From positions 24,490,001 through 24,554,000 of the forward strand of contig NC_046679.1 in the NCBI RefSeq assembly GCF_009870125.1: 64,000 nt of DNA, written 5' to 3'. A program made the translations under genes and the position numbers. The stretch's first letter is position 1; every line of letters begins with the position of its first letter. The notes below the pieces were generated by a model. The model worked only from the letters and a program-made list of their open reading frames with translations. It was not told the DNA's origin and made no database searches. This stretch comes from Drosophila pseudoobscura. Lineage: Eukaryota > Arthropoda > Insecta > Diptera > Drosophilidae. Shown piece by piece: positions 23,801 through 37,159 of the stretch.

Positions 23801-26800
23801 AATGCTCAAGCGCCAACTGTTAACAGTTTGTTTTTATGGATTGTCGCACAAAGACAAAAGCCAGGTCCCACCCCCACCAAGCCCCCAGAAGATTCCACAG
23901 ATTGCTGGTAATTGCCGGCTGGCTATAAAGCTCCCGGCCTCATCCTTAACCAAATATTTAACTCTAGCATAAATTGATACCCCAAGAATGTGGGCACACT
24001 CACATAATTTCGTATGTAAATGTGTAATTAATTATTGAGCGACAGGCCTCTCGGATCATCATTGCTGCTGCTCCTGCTGCGGTTTCACGAATAAATATCA
24101 CACTTAATAACTTCATAAACACCAAGCAAAACCAGACGTCCAGCACAATTAACATAATTCTGAGGTAGGGCAACAAGTTGCTGTCCCCAAAGTCCTGTCC
24201 TGCCCCAAAATAAGCCTCGGGTAATGCCCATTGCTCATGGCCAAGCACATCCAGGGCCCAGCACACGTGGCCCAGTGACCAGGGCCCACAAAAGTAGGCA
24301 ACACAAATGCGTCAGCATCAAGGGGCATGGTCGGAAGGACCCACACAGTCGCAGAGTCGTGGTGTAAGGGCAGGATGGGTTGGTAGAGCGGTCAATGCGC
24401 ATTTAAGAATATGGCAAATAAATGCCTGCAGTGGTGTTAGTGCGCTACGTGCAGGGTACGTGGAAATGTGACGGAAAATATATCACAAATTATGGAATGG
24501 GCCACAAGTTCAAGACAGCTACGTAAATGCTCTCACCAGGCTACATTTGAAGGTCTCTAAAAACGAGAATTTAAATAAAACTAACTCAGAGGTTCATTTC
24601 AAAGGAATACAAAACATTTCCATGGCTTTACATCTAAGGCGCTTACTCATTTTTAATCCCATTGTTAAATGCATCAAATAATTTTCAAGCTCATTTCATT
24701 AATACCATATCAATGTAAAAGGCTTCAATCCCATTCAATAAATCAATACTTGAGCACTTTCAAAGGCAAATACATAAAGAAAATGCATTTTAGCTGCACA
24801 AAGATCGCATTGCAAATGCATTGCTTTTATATATACAGTATTTACCCAATCAATGTAGCCCACTCTAGTCCATTCAGAGAAGAGCATATTAACCAAATGA
24901 AACCATTTACGCTTCTCCGGCAAATGACACGTTTCAATTGTGGAATTCTTTTGGGGCAATGTGCTCCACGAATGTACTCTGGCATTTGTTGCACTGTCTG
25001 CCCCCAGCAGTAGCAGAAGCTGGAGAAGGGAGTGGCAAAGGGTGGAGCTTATATTGACCATAATTAACGTCAGAGCAACAGCAGCTTTGGCAGGAGTGGA
25101 AGAATGTCTTTAAGCCCGATGCCCAATGTCCAAGGCTCTCCTCCATAATGACCTGTCACTGGCTCAGTGTCCTGGACAGCAGGAATCAAATTAGTGCAGC
25201 GATTTCACAAATATTTTCGTTTGTTTTATGGCTGCCCCACCTCCTCTCCTATCGGTCCATGTTCATCCCAGGGGGATACATAGCAAACAAAACAAATCAG
25301 CAGAAAATGCCAAAGAGAAGGAAGCGAGGCCTTACTGCTGGATACATGAGCAGCATTTAGATGGGTATCTGATAGATACAAATACACACCCACACACCAA
25401 AACACTCTCCGTTGGCATTGGAGGAATTTCTGTGCAGTTTTTGCTTTTGCTGCTGGCCATAAAAGTCTTACACTTGTGAGCCACACAAGAGCTGGAACCA
25501 GGAATGCTGGGAAATTCCTCGCACGCCGGCAAAGGGCAAAATTATTTGCATGGATACGGTGTGGGGATAGATCTTGGTATGGCATCAACAGGCATAAAGG
25601 ATACAGAACTGTGGGAAAGCATTGGGATAGGGTCTAATGAAGCAATGACGATTGGGGGAACGATTCGGACCAGCGTCGATTTCAATAAACTCCTTCATTA
25701 TTGGCCAACAACTTCGGTCCGAGAGTCTGTCCGTTCGTTTCGGCTACAGCCCAGGCTTTGGCGAAATTGTTTTCTCATAAAATACAAATTTATTTGCATT
25801 TTTATTTGGTCATAATAATGTTTGTTTATTCTGTTTCGTGGCCAGAAGTCAGTCCCAAAAGATACAAAAATCGCCAAAGATACTTTTCACTTAAACCAAA
25901 TGAAATCTGGTCCAGCCAGAGCAACCTCATGGCTGTGCTTGTATCCATGTCTGGGTATTTATGAGAGGGTGTGTGGGGTGCTATCTTCCTTGATATGCTG
26001 ATGTATCTGCTGTATATGGGATGGTAAATTTATTAAGGCCACAGCTTGATGCTAGACGAGAGAGACAGAGCTGGCAGAGACATTTATTGAATATACTATT
26101 GATATATGGGGTTATGAAAGCCAGAAAGCAACATTGCCCTCCCATAAAAAATGTTTGAATTCAAAGTGAAAGCCGAAGAAATCCTTAAAGGATAACTTTA
26201 ATGGTTGAGCATGTTTTTTCCCCCAAGAATATTATCGGGCATACGCCATGCTGTCTGCTGGCTCATCAAAGTCCTTCCTCAAAGCGCTAAACAATTTGTT
26301 TATTTTTACGATTTATGTTTATAGATACTCGTACGTACCACCCACTTTCTTTAGAGAGTTGCATATAATTTTCATAGTAATAAACTATGGCCATAAAGGT
26401 TAGATTAGTTTCCCCGAAGGGGGTACAACTTTTTTATGTGGCGGGCGTGGTCGAGTTCTGTTCATTAAAATATATCTCTTATCGATGAGCTAGAGGGAAA
26501 TCTCTAGCTGGATAGTTTTCCCTGTCTTAATTTTGTTTTTCTTATTATTATTTATTTGTCTGTGGGCACAAAAGTTTTCAACTGAAATTTCTCATAAGTG
26601 GAGTGGAGAAGAGAGGAGACCCCGGCGTATACGTAATTGCGCATTAATGAACTCCAAATTAATATCATTGAATATGATTTTGAATCACAAAGCGAGTGGC
26701 CAGCAAGGGGAAGGGGCTCGAACGGTTGAAGTCCCTCGCAAAATTACAATTTACTTTGGGGACATTTGTGGTGTCGCGTCCTGCGGCTTTGTTCGGCTGT

Positions 26801-29800
26801 GATTCTGTGATCCTTTGACCAAAGCCCGAGTTCATTTGCTTGTGTCGTGGCATTATTCGTATTATTATGCTAATTAGCTCTGTGTCACCATAATTCATGC
26901 TTAGTGTCGGTGTAAAACTTTCACCCTTGCCACCCCCTCCCCCACTTCAAAATGACATCCTCTGGAATTTATACTCATACTCACATATCTCGAATATTTT
27001 CCAGATTCGCAAACGCCCGTCCATGGATGTGGCTGATGATGTTGTGCTGTAGGTCCCTGGGAATTCCATGGAAATAATTCAAAAGAGTTTTTTAATTGCT
27101 CGAAAATAGAGAGAACATAAATTAAATGAGCATAAATTAGCGAAAATTCATAAACTAATCTAATGAACTTAAAACATAATATATGTGTGTCCTCTCCTAT
27201 GAATGTTTGTTTTCATGAAAGGAGATTACATCTCCCCAAGGGGGATGTGAAATGTCAGATATCATCGCAAAGTTTATGACTTATTTGATTAATGATTGAA
27301 GCAAAATCCTTAATTCTGTTTGAATAGTAATATCTGATTCGTGGGAATCCATGATTGCAGCGGTTTTGAAGCACTCGTTTTGTATTTCACATGATTCCCG
27401 AAAACTCTGCTGTCGTTTAGCCTTTCAGACTTTCAGCTAAATTGCTGACACATTTGTATGATGATATTGCGACACAATTTATCCCCCATCTAAATCTTTA
27501 TGCCTCTCCTCTGCTCACGCTTTCTGCAAAGGTTAACACATTTATTTACGTTGGGCAATTTGGCTAACTGATTTATTTTCAGTTAGGATAGGCCGAGTTA
27601 GGCCGGGCACCCAGACGACCCATTGACGTATCTTGTCAGCTATTGAAGCATAAATTAATGATTATGTATGCTACGGCGGGCAGGCAGATGCAGAGTCCTG
27701 GCAGGGGTTCTGCCAGAGACCTGTGGAGAGACCTTTGATAAATGCTTTCAAATTGTCTAAGGTGTCTGTGTCGGTGTCGGTGGTGTCTGTGGAAAATTTC
27801 GTTTAAACACTTATTTGCTTAGCATATGTTATTTGTGTAAACAATAAAAGTGCCAATTTATGCCTATTGGTGCATAAATTTCTCGGTAAAAAAAGGAGGC
27901 GCGTCGTGTACATCCAATATCCTGCTCAATGTCATGTCAACATGTATCTCCATCGCTCCTTCCCTGTTTGGCCGATATGACCCATATAAATCTATCTCAA
28001 AAGAAAAATAAAGAAAATGAAACAAAAACTCAGTTGAGGCTGAACTGAAAACGAAAGCAAAATGCAGCGAAGGGTAAAAATTACGCATACGCCCCATAAA
28101 ATCTAAGTACAACATATTTCAATAGACTGTTCGACACTTCTGGCATCTTTTACTCCTCTTTCCCATCTCTAAGATTCAGAATTCGATTGGGGATTCGGGA
28201 GTAGGAATACGGAGGAGTTTATTTTACTTACAGCAAATGTAAATGATCCAGTTGCGAAAAAGTTTCCTCGCCAACGTATTCAATTCGATTGTAATCCAAA
28301 TAGCTGAAATAGTCAATACATATTTATCAATGGTGGAACAAACTGTTTAAGCTCTGCGTAAGACCCCTTTGAGACTCGTCGCCATGCTCGTGTGAATAAG
28401 TGATGAATGCTTTAGCTAGTCAGATGAAAGATAATCATTGTTGATGTTCAACTAAATTTCGGCTACTGACTAGAGTCGTGGTAATGCTTCTTTCCGTCTG
28501 CTGTTTAAACACATTCGAATACATAAACGAACAGAACTTCAAATTCTAAGACAATCTCAACTAAAAGATACCAAAAGCACACTTACAAATCTAAACAAGT
28601 GCAACAACTTTGACAGCATTGTCCCAGTCCTCAAGAGCATTTGAGCTTATGGCCCATCATGGAGCCGGACTCTCGACTCTCGACTCTCGACACCCAATAC
28701 CCGAGTAACCCAATGAGTGGGGTGTCTGCCCGTCGCTTAACAATGGCAGACAGTGTAAAGCATTTCACGCTTGAATAGATCAACAGAGTGGGAGACCAGA
28801 CCAAGCCGGAGACTGCTTTCGTTTGTGTTTTTTAATCTTAGAAATAGAATAGCCCTCCCATAACCCAATTCGATTTACTTACACTTCGTAAAGCGAGGAA
28901 ATATTCGGCAACTGCACATTGCGCAAAGTGAGACGATTCCGGCTGAGGACGAGCCATTCTAGGCGGTGGACGGACTTCAGTTGCTCCATGGGAAAATGGT
29001 GCAGATGGTTGTTGACCAGGAAGAGCCACTGGAGGGAGTGCAGGTCACCGAAGAGGCCGTGTGGGAGATGACTGATATTGTTGTGACTTAACTCGAGGCG
29101 TTCCAGTTGCGACAACCCACCAAAGCTGCCCAGGGGTACTCGTGATATGTTGTTGAACTTAAGGGTTCTGCAAATGGTCTAAATGAAAGCGGTTACAGTC
29201 CATTGTGAGTGATTTTTCAGCTTACAGTTTTTGTAGACGCGTCAGATTGGCAAAGACATGTTCCCTTAGGGTAAGGTTGTTGCGGATGATGATCAGATTG
29301 GTCACCTCCACACTGATGCGCGGCCAGCGACGCAGCTTAGCATAGATGCCGCAATAGAGGGTGGTGCCCTGGCCACAACGGCAGCTTCGCGGATATGTGA
29401 CGATACCTGACGGGAGGGAAGACAAGTAGAGAACACAACAGAAGATGTATTACAGGTTGTTATAGATTCAGAGTCAAAAATATAGTCCATCGAGTAAGTG
29501 TTTTAAGGATATAGAACACCTTAAGTATTGTGTACTTTTTTAAAACATTAAAGTTTTGGGATATCTGATTAAAAGTGTTTGAGTGGTAATGGTATGAATT
29601 AGAATCAATTTTAATTATAGTTTCGAATTGAATTGTAGAAAAACTCAAGTTTTTACTGTCCTAACAATCGGTTGCACTAGATTGATGCCTTGGCTAATCG
29701 GTCACTCTGGATTAAGCTGGAGGATGGAGTTGATTGATGCTTTGGCTAAATGAATGAAATGAATCGTCCACCTACCACAAGTCCAGTTCATTGTCTGGCT

Positions 29801-32800
29801 CTGATTCCTTGTCACCGCTGGCGGAGACGCATCCACGGTGCTCGCATTCGACTGATTCTGTTGCTGTAGTTGTAGCTGCTGTTGCTGTTTCTTTTCAATA
29901 GCACTACGCACAATTTTATCGGCAATCTCCTTGCTGCCGTAGAGCAGGCCACACTCCACAGGATGCTCATCGCTGCCATCGGCACAGTCGGGCCGGTTAT
30001 CGCACATCTGACGCTGGGGAACGCAGAGGGTGCCATTGTCGCAGGCGAAGCTGCCCGAGGGGCAGGGTCCTGCCAACAACACGAAAATATGCACAATAAT
30101 TAATACTCGAAAGATAAGTCGATTCTGATTAGTTTTCTTTAAGTTATTCAAGATCAAAATGTAACAATATTTTTGGTATTTATACAGAAATTATTTACAG
30201 AATCCCGCTGTTCATGTTTTTAAACACCCAAAGACAATAGCACTGAAACTGTTTTATTTACACAAAAGTAATTATATTTTATAGTCATTTTTCCTTTACC
30301 ATTTTACCATTACCCCTATAAGAAAGGTTATTCTTGATCAAAGTTTACCTCAAAAAGAGCCTCTCTAAAGAGCCTACTAATGGAAAAACGTGAGGTGATA
30401 AAGTAAAAAACATATTCTATTAATTCAAGCCTAAAAAATGCTACAAGAGATATAAATACTTTGTAAATACTCGAAAGAAACCTATATTAATTTTATTCTT
30501 AAATAGATTAATAGTTTTAGAATATTCCAATCCGTTTGGCAGATTGTCGCATTTTACTAGATTAAGCCAAAGTCGATTTCTATATTGCGTACGTTCGCGG
30601 CTTCGTGTTTATTGCTATCATTATGCAAACTAAAGCTCGATGAGCCCCATCTTTTGTACTAAACAACTAAACTAACAAAATTCTATCAAAATGCAAAAAA
30701 AGGTGGGGAAAATTGTTGTTTTCTACCTTTTTCGTACATTTAACAGCGAGCGCTCGTCGCGACCCACGCAAATGTTATTTATATTTCGATTAAATATGGG
30801 CAGTATTAAAAATAGTGCATTCTATTTAATTTCTTTTTGAATTTAAAATCGATATATTTCGTTGAATACGAGTTTCTTTTCTTTTACTGTGCCATTTGCT
30901 AGTGAGTGTAGATTCCAATACAAAGAACATGTTCTAAGTTCTAACATGTTGTACAGCAACTTTTTCAGAGGGCGTCGCTTAAGCAGCATACCCTACTATA
31001 CCCAACGTTCTTATTGTTTCAGCAGCTTATCATACACCCCACGCGGCGTATGAGTAATTATTCTAATCGCTGGCAGGCAAACTTTAAACTGGAGATGACA
31101 ACTTAATGCCGCTCCCCATCTGCCCATCCAACAAAGGATTTCGGATTTCAGGCCAAAGCAATTAAACTTAATGTCCAAAGAAAGTTTAGCTTGTTGTTCT
31201 TTCTTATTTATTTATTTTTTTTTTTGGGTTGGCTTTGCTTTGTTAACAATATGTTATTTTCTTTTTTTTTGGGCGGTTAAGCATTGGCAGTACATGATTC
31301 GAATGATTGTTTGCTTCAAAGAAATTAATAAGCCATACGAATTAATTTATCCTCAAAAGTTGCACAAACAATGGTGCAGGGCCAGAGTTTCCTTCAAAAG
31401 CAATTCAAAGTATAAGTTTTTGTAGATTTATGTACGGCTTACTCTTAGACTTAGTTTACCCTGAGCTGAGACTTTTTCTGGCTGACAAGTGCCAGCTTCT
31501 TTCGGCAATTGCCATCAAATAAAATGTCAATTTTGTTTTTCACTTTATCAATTTTATGATTTGTCTGGGTGTCGCGTCTCCACTGGCGTCGCAATTAAAG
31601 TCCCGCGATTATGGAGCACGCATTCATTAGACAAATGGCAAAAAAACGTGGATACGGAGCACCTTGGGACCCGTTAATCCATATGATATGAACTTGCGTA
31701 ATAAAATGGTTGGCAAGCATATTCTTTTTTAGTTGTTTTCGAGTACACCAGGCAGAAGAGCAGAAACGGAGGCCACCCCTAGAAAGTGATTTCCCTTAAT
31801 TCCTAGAATCCTTAGAGAAATGTATGGCATTTATGAAGCAAATAATAGTCTAAAGAGTTCATCAAGACAGCTTCTATTGAAAATAAAATGGGATTTCCCT
31901 TAATTCCTAGTATCCTTCGAGAAATGTATGGCATTTATGAAGCAAATAATAGTCTAAAGAGTTCATCAAGACAGCTTCTATTGAAAATAAAATGGGGTTT
32001 CCTTTCCAAAGAAAATTAATACATTATCCGTCAACAGCAGTCCGTTCAGAGGTGTTTATATCCTGATTTTGTATATTGTTAATTTTATAGACTTCAAATA
32101 AGGAAGGAAGGACTATTCAACGCTATTTTAAGCAAGAAGCTCAAAATTGTATATTTAACAGGACAGAATAAATCCTCCACATTCTAAACCTTTTATAGGA
32201 CAAATTTCGTCAAATTTAATTGTTAGATACTGCAAGAAATTCTCCCAGTTCTTGTCTTGTTTTGTGTAAAGAGTTCTCCAGATATGTAAATTTAAGCACC
32301 ATTCGAATCTATTCGTTAAGCTTTCATTAGACTATGTAATAAATGCAGTAACAAGCAATTGCTGATTCTGAGAAGAAGTCATTCAAGAAAAGTCACTCAT
32401 TCAAAATGACTAATGTCTACCCATCGATAAACTTTTTCCAAAAACTATTTTTACATTTCCATTTGTTGGAAATAAATTTCGCTCTATGAACCATATTTCT
32501 TTTCCTTATACATCTATAAATTTCTGACTTCATTAGTACCCAAGAAGGAGCATTCCCACAGACCTTGAGCACTAGGAGAGACTTTCATGTCCATTGCGGC
32601 CCAGATGGAGACACACTTTAGCATGCATCTTAGTGCCTCCGGCAACTTCCTTCTATTCTCGGGCAGATTTAAACCTAAGCCGGACAAATGCCTTCGGGAG
32701 ATAAATAATTTCTTGCTCTGGCTGGAATGATGCATGTACTTGGGATTCGAGGCGACAAAGTGGCATAAATCAAGAATGTTTTGCCTATTTCCTCGTTTCT

Positions 32801-33708
32801 TGTATGGCAAATCAATACGCAAATTGGCATAAAAAATATAATATTGGGAGCCGAAGCAAAACGCAGAGAAAATTCCAAGATATTGATATTGATACTCGTA
32901 AAACAAGATAAAGGCATGGAACAAGGAACCAGGACCAGGACTTCGAACAAGAGCCAGCAGAAGGCGAAGGGAGGCGGTGCTAAGGAATTTATATACAGTG
33001 AAGACTTGGGAGAGTGAACCAATTGGTAGGAAAACCTAACCACATCCAAATGGATATGTTTTCATCTGATTTTAAACTCCTTAAATGAATCTTTACATTA
33101 CATGATGATTAATTACATCTACCATGACCTGCCTCTTGAATTCAGAAACAGAATTATCGTCAAATCAAAACGTTACCTTCTTCCTTGCAAGTCCATGTAT
33201 AACTCTAATATTTTAAAGATTGCTCATTGCTCATTGCTATAAGGAAATATATATTTCATTGCTTAAAAAAAAATGCCTTTTTTTAGCATTTCTCCATGTA
33301 AATCCTTTTGTTTTAATTACATATTTCCCTCTTATGTGAGCGTTCCCTGTCCGTTGGAAAATTGTTTTGTGCTCAAGAGCAAACTTTGTATTGTGTATTT
33401 ATTTTTTTATGGTCAGGCGTCTGGGTCTTTCCCACTCCCAACTGAGTGGTTTTGTTGTTACGTTTTTATCGTATTACACAACAAATTACTTTCAAATACT
33501 TTTGAGCATAAAATTTATGGGCATTTTGCAGTTTAGAATTTGATTCTCGTTTTTGTTTGTCCACCCCCCTTCTGTATGGTGCGTTGATAGATTGCGAATA
33601 TGTAGTTATAGATCGCTTACCCAGACTCAAGTAGAATATCAGGGCGGAGAGCAACATGACGACGGTCATCAGGCAGACGCCCACAGCGATGCTCCTTCCA
33701 TAAACCAT
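20841..33708 (-). CDS. Lgr3: Relaxin-receptor-like GPCR with LDLa and leucine-rich repeats
   Basis: A plasma-membrane receptor of the type C LGR family (RXFP1/2-like); in D. melanogaster Lgr3 is the receptor for the relaxin-like peptide Dilp8 and acts in neurons that couple tissue growth to developmental timing. Nine exons join in frame to 772 residues: 33621-33708, 29776-30069, 29226-29406, 28883-29167, 28232-28303, 26985-27056, 23047-23118, 22544-22987, 20841-21651. A signal sequence or anchor (residues 7-28) precedes an LDLa module, [20 protein letters not shown]... with its CADGSDE calcium-binding end. About nine leucine-rich repeats and a cysteine-bearing hinge follow (residues about 140-425). 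Seven membrane helices follow, with LERF in place of DRY after helix 3 and NPLLY in helix 7. Three successive exons are exactly 72 nt, one LRR each. Extra 5' non-coding exons may exist. Confidence 0.93.
22210..22517 (-). mobile_element. DINE-1 (INE-1) Helitron-related relic
   Basis: Inside the last intron of Lgr3. On the minus strand it begins TTTTTATACCCGATACTC and carries the landmark ACTTTATGG/GATCAAGAATATATATAC core, then AGCCATGTCTGTC and a run of GGACGGACGG/CCGTCCGT. These match the INE-1/DINE-1 consensus as I remember it. It is non-autonomous with no coding capacity; edges are approximate. Confidence 0.8.
23119..26984 (-). other. Lgr3 intron (largest internal)
   Basis: 3.9 kb between two 72-nt LRR exons. 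No frame with recognisable protein similarity is present on either strand; open frames are short and not codon-biased. There may be regulatory DNA here, but no motif cluster stood out. Confidence 0.5.
30070..33620 (-). other. Lgr3 first coding intron
   Basis: 3.55 kb between the signal-sequence exon and the LDLa exon. It contains a 104-bp tandem duplication (31788-31995) and many AT-rich runs; I see no nested gene. Long introns after a signal exon often hold enhancers, but none is identifiable here. Confidence 0.5.
31788..31995. repeat. 104-bp direct tandem duplication
   Basis: Two adjacent copies, 31788-31891 and 31892-31995, differ at only a few bases (for example CTAGAATCCTTAGAG versus CTAGTATCCTTCGAG). 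This indicates a young duplication within the first intron of Lgr3. There is no coding content and no resemblance to a known element. Confidence 0.9.
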
Positions 33709-36700
33709 TTTGGATGGGTCCTGGATGGGTTTTCCTGCGCTGTGTGTTTTCGATGCGCGCTTATCTAATTAGTGGACCAGCGTGGCAGGACGGGCAGGAC
33801 GGGCTGGACGGGCTGGACGGACTCCTCCTTGACCGAGTTCATCATTCACAGCGCCCCTATTCCCACTCCGACCACGCCCCCATACATTCATACACTGAAC
33901 CACAAACAACAACTCTGTGGTGCTGACTCATTGAGTTTTTATTATATTATTTCTTATATCGCTCCGCGTTTTTTCTTCGTTAATTTCTTGTCACTTCATT
34001 TGGCTAATGTTCCCCGCGCTTCGTTGAAACGAAAAAGAAAAGGAGAAGCGAGTTTTAAGTGCCAGGATTACACAGCAGATGGAGCGAAAGGAGCCAGAGG
34101 TGGGGGGGGGAATAAAATTCAAAATTAATATTTTGTATGGCAATGGCTTTCCACTTGATGGGTTCCGATTCCCGGGGATCTGATGCGCAGCAAAAATGAT
34201 GCACCGGAAATTAATTAACCGTAAGAAAGTTTCTATCAAACGGAGAGAGGATGTGCAAAGGATTAGTATGTCAGTTTAATTTTTATACAAGGACATAATT
34301 TACTTGCAGATGAAATTAATTGAAAAATACACCGCTTGTCATACTTATTGACGGATTTAATTATCTTTGAAGGAACGTGGTTACAGAAAGTTTCTTCTTA
34401 CTAATGCGAACTTCTTACACTGCGCGACAAAAAAAATATTTTGAATAAAATTAGCACGAGATACAAGTTTAATTGTAGGCCTAGACGAGTGGATCCCATC
34501 CTCATACTTAGAATCTTCAATATAACCCCAAAAATGCCTTAAAAAATTTAAAAACCGTGATTTGGTGTCATTGCTAACTCTTATAATTTTCCCTGGGCGT
34601 TTGCTGCACCTATAAGCAAAAAAATTAACTGCATTAAAAGAGAATTGTATGACCTTTCATAGGATTTTTTTACCCGTGTCGATACAATGGCTATAACTGA
34701 AGCTTTCCGAGATTTCTTAAATTTTTTTGAATGTTGTTTCTTCTTTGATTTAACATATTTGAAATCTTGTGAGATATAAATAGGCAGAAGAATAATAAAC
34801 TAATCAAAAAATGTACCTCTTCTCTATATACGAGTAGTACTGTCAAAAGTGAATTCCTTCTAGATGTATTAATAACTTAAATACCTTCTAGATTCATTTG
34901 ATTTTCCAATGGAGTTTATTTTGTGTGTTATATGTACAGCATCTCAGGATAATTTCGCACAATTTATGTAGTGAGCTTATGTTTCAGAGTTTAAGTTTTA
35001 AAGCTAGGATTATCAAAGGATTTGACAGGCTCAACAGGGGTTTCGGTAGCAAAGCTTTTGACAGTCAGCAGGACTTATGGAATGAATGCACAAAAAGGCC
35101 TCTAGGGTGAAGACTCAGTGGTTTTAGTGTTTTTATGCTAAGTAAATTCAACGTTTGGGATAAAACAAATTTGTGCAAGGTAGGAACTTCTGCACGACTA
35201 TAAGCAATTTTGTAGTTGATTCCTGGGAATTGTGTTTATAAAAGAAGTTAAGCCACAACAAATTGAATTAAAACACTTTAACATCTTCGGTTAGAAGGCA
35301 AATTCAATTTAAAACCTTCCAGTTAATGCATTTAAAATCGTTTATTCAGCATTCAACATCAACAGCATTCAAAGTAACCAGGAAAACAGATTGATCTATC
35401 TCCTTTTGTCAAACCAAAAACTATCTACTTGCAAAACAGAAGAAAACTGCAAAAACTTAAAGGCAAAAAAGTAAGAAGGGGGCCAGGAAAAGGTCATAAA
35501 ACAAAGCCATTCTTATTTTCCCTGCTGAGTCTGTCAAAATGAAATGAATGATTTAAGCTTCAAGGGAATGCCATGTGCTTCTGTTTAGACTTTTGTTCCC
35601 CCTTTTAAGTAGCCGATTTTATGCCCTTAATTTATGCAATCCATTAGGGCAGCCGAGGTTATAAAATTGCCAAATGTACTACGAAATGGAAGTGCAATAT
35701 GTGACCAACGTTTTGTGGAGAGGCAGGCCTTTTTTTCTGCAACATTTCTTGCGCGGCTGATTAAATTTCGCTTAATACTTGGGGGCCACTAGGGTCAGCG
35801 GCGAAATTGTTTTCGCATCGTTGAGGGTTCGGGCACGGGTCAGAATCGAACGTCAAGCTGAAGGTCAGCCGTAGACAAATCATAATTTCCGCAAAAGGTC
35901 ATCGCATGGGCTCATGCATGATCCCCCAGAACAGAAGGAACAGGCAAAGGACAAACAGGACTCTCATTATCTCAATCGTCGCAATTGAACAACATTTGGT
36001 GTGGAAAAGTGTCATAAAAATGTCCGTTCAGTCTCCTGCTTCTCACTTGATGTCTTGTGCCTTGGCCACTTAAGGCTCCCTTGACCACTTCTGAAGATTG
36101 TGTCAACGCGATAGGACACACCGCCAACCGACCATTCAAATTCCCCTTTTCAGCTTTCCCTCCTTAGAATCACTTTCACAGCCCGCAAAAGTAGGCAACA
36201 CTTGGTTTCAAAACCGTTTGCTGAACCGTTTACTGAACCGTTTACAAACCGCGCGCGTTTTGCCTTCAGAATAAAGCTCAGAACGAACAGGACCAAACAC
36301 GTCAACGCACATTGGCCAACTGAAGCTGGCAACAGCATTTGTTGCTGATTATATTTTGCTCTTCCAGAGCAGCAGCAGCAGACACAGCGGCAGTGAAGCA
36401 GCAGAGCAGCAGCAGAGCAGCAGCAGCGCAGTCTTCGCTTCGGGTGGTTCCTTCAGAGTTCGGCAGATCCGGCGTGGCGGAGTCCGTTCGGTTCCTGCGG
36501 TTTTTGCCGGAGCCTTTCCAGTGTAGGGAGCAACTGGTTCAAACCCCACTGGGGAACAAGTTGAACGCTTTTATTTTTCTTTCAATTTTTAATCTAACTG
36601 CAGACGTTCTCGTAAATTAAAAGATATGTTTTATCTGAAAAAGTTTATGTATTCCAAATGTTTGCCTAGAAAGCGGCAAAGACTATTAAGTAAGGACATA

Positions 36701-36880
36701 CGATACGGATACGTTCCTAAAAATTCGTATACCATGTATTAAATGTGGTATATTAAACCCCAATATCTGTTCTGAGCTTATTCAAGTGCTCTTTCAAAAA
36801 TACTTGGCAAATCCAGTATAACTTTGTACCTTCTAAGAGATTTCATTGCTAAAAAATGAAAGATATAAAGATAAAAACTA
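33709..36880. other. Non-coding region 5' of Lgr3
   Basis: Contains the presumed Lgr3 promoter and leader, but no TATA box or clear initiator could be fixed. GC-rich GGACGGGCTGGACGG repeats occur at 33790-33825 and a CAG-rich stretch at 36365-36435. I see no protein gene. A GGTTCAAACCCC sequence at 36536 resembles a tRNA T-loop, but no cloverleaf can be built. Confidence 0.45.
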
Positions 36881-36889
36881 ACGTATGAA

Positions 36890-37157
36890 TGAATTAGGTT
36901 CCTATATTTACATAAACTTTTCATGCAAGGATGCCCCATAGATCCTCAATTGGATTTAAGTCCGGCCTCATTGCCGGCCACTTCATCAACGGTATCTTGT
37001 GGATTTCAAAATAGCACATTGTAGTCCGGGCAACATGAATTGGCACATAATGCATTATTATTTGTGCAATGAAAACCTTACTCTCAGAAGAATAGATACA
37101 TATCTGCATAGTCCTGTAACTAAAGATATCAGCATTGAAATCAAACTTTTTCCTCAC
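36890..37157 (-). mobile_element. Tc1-like (DD34E) transposase relic
   Basis: Minus-strand translation gives PIHVARTTMCYFEIHKIPLM and then WPAMRPDLNPIEDLWGILA. This is the C-terminal catalytic part of a Tc1/mariner-superfamily transposase with its last acidic residue in NPIEDLW. The upstream block that normally reads QDNAPIH is altered (IMHYVPIH), so the second catalytic aspartate is gone. A stop directly follows ILA and the family's KVY continuation appears after it. No inverted terminal repeats were found. An old, dead DNA transposon fragment. Confidence 0.8.
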
Positions 37158-37159
37158 CC

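Noticed and set aside
34417-34450. CACTGCGCGACAAAAAAAAT as a possible transposon terminus
   Set aside because: No inverted partner was found within several kb, and no coding remnant in suitable orientation adjoins it.
36520-36560. tRNA-like T-loop GGTTCAAACCCC
   Set aside because: No matching D-arm, anticodon arm or acceptor pairing could be built.
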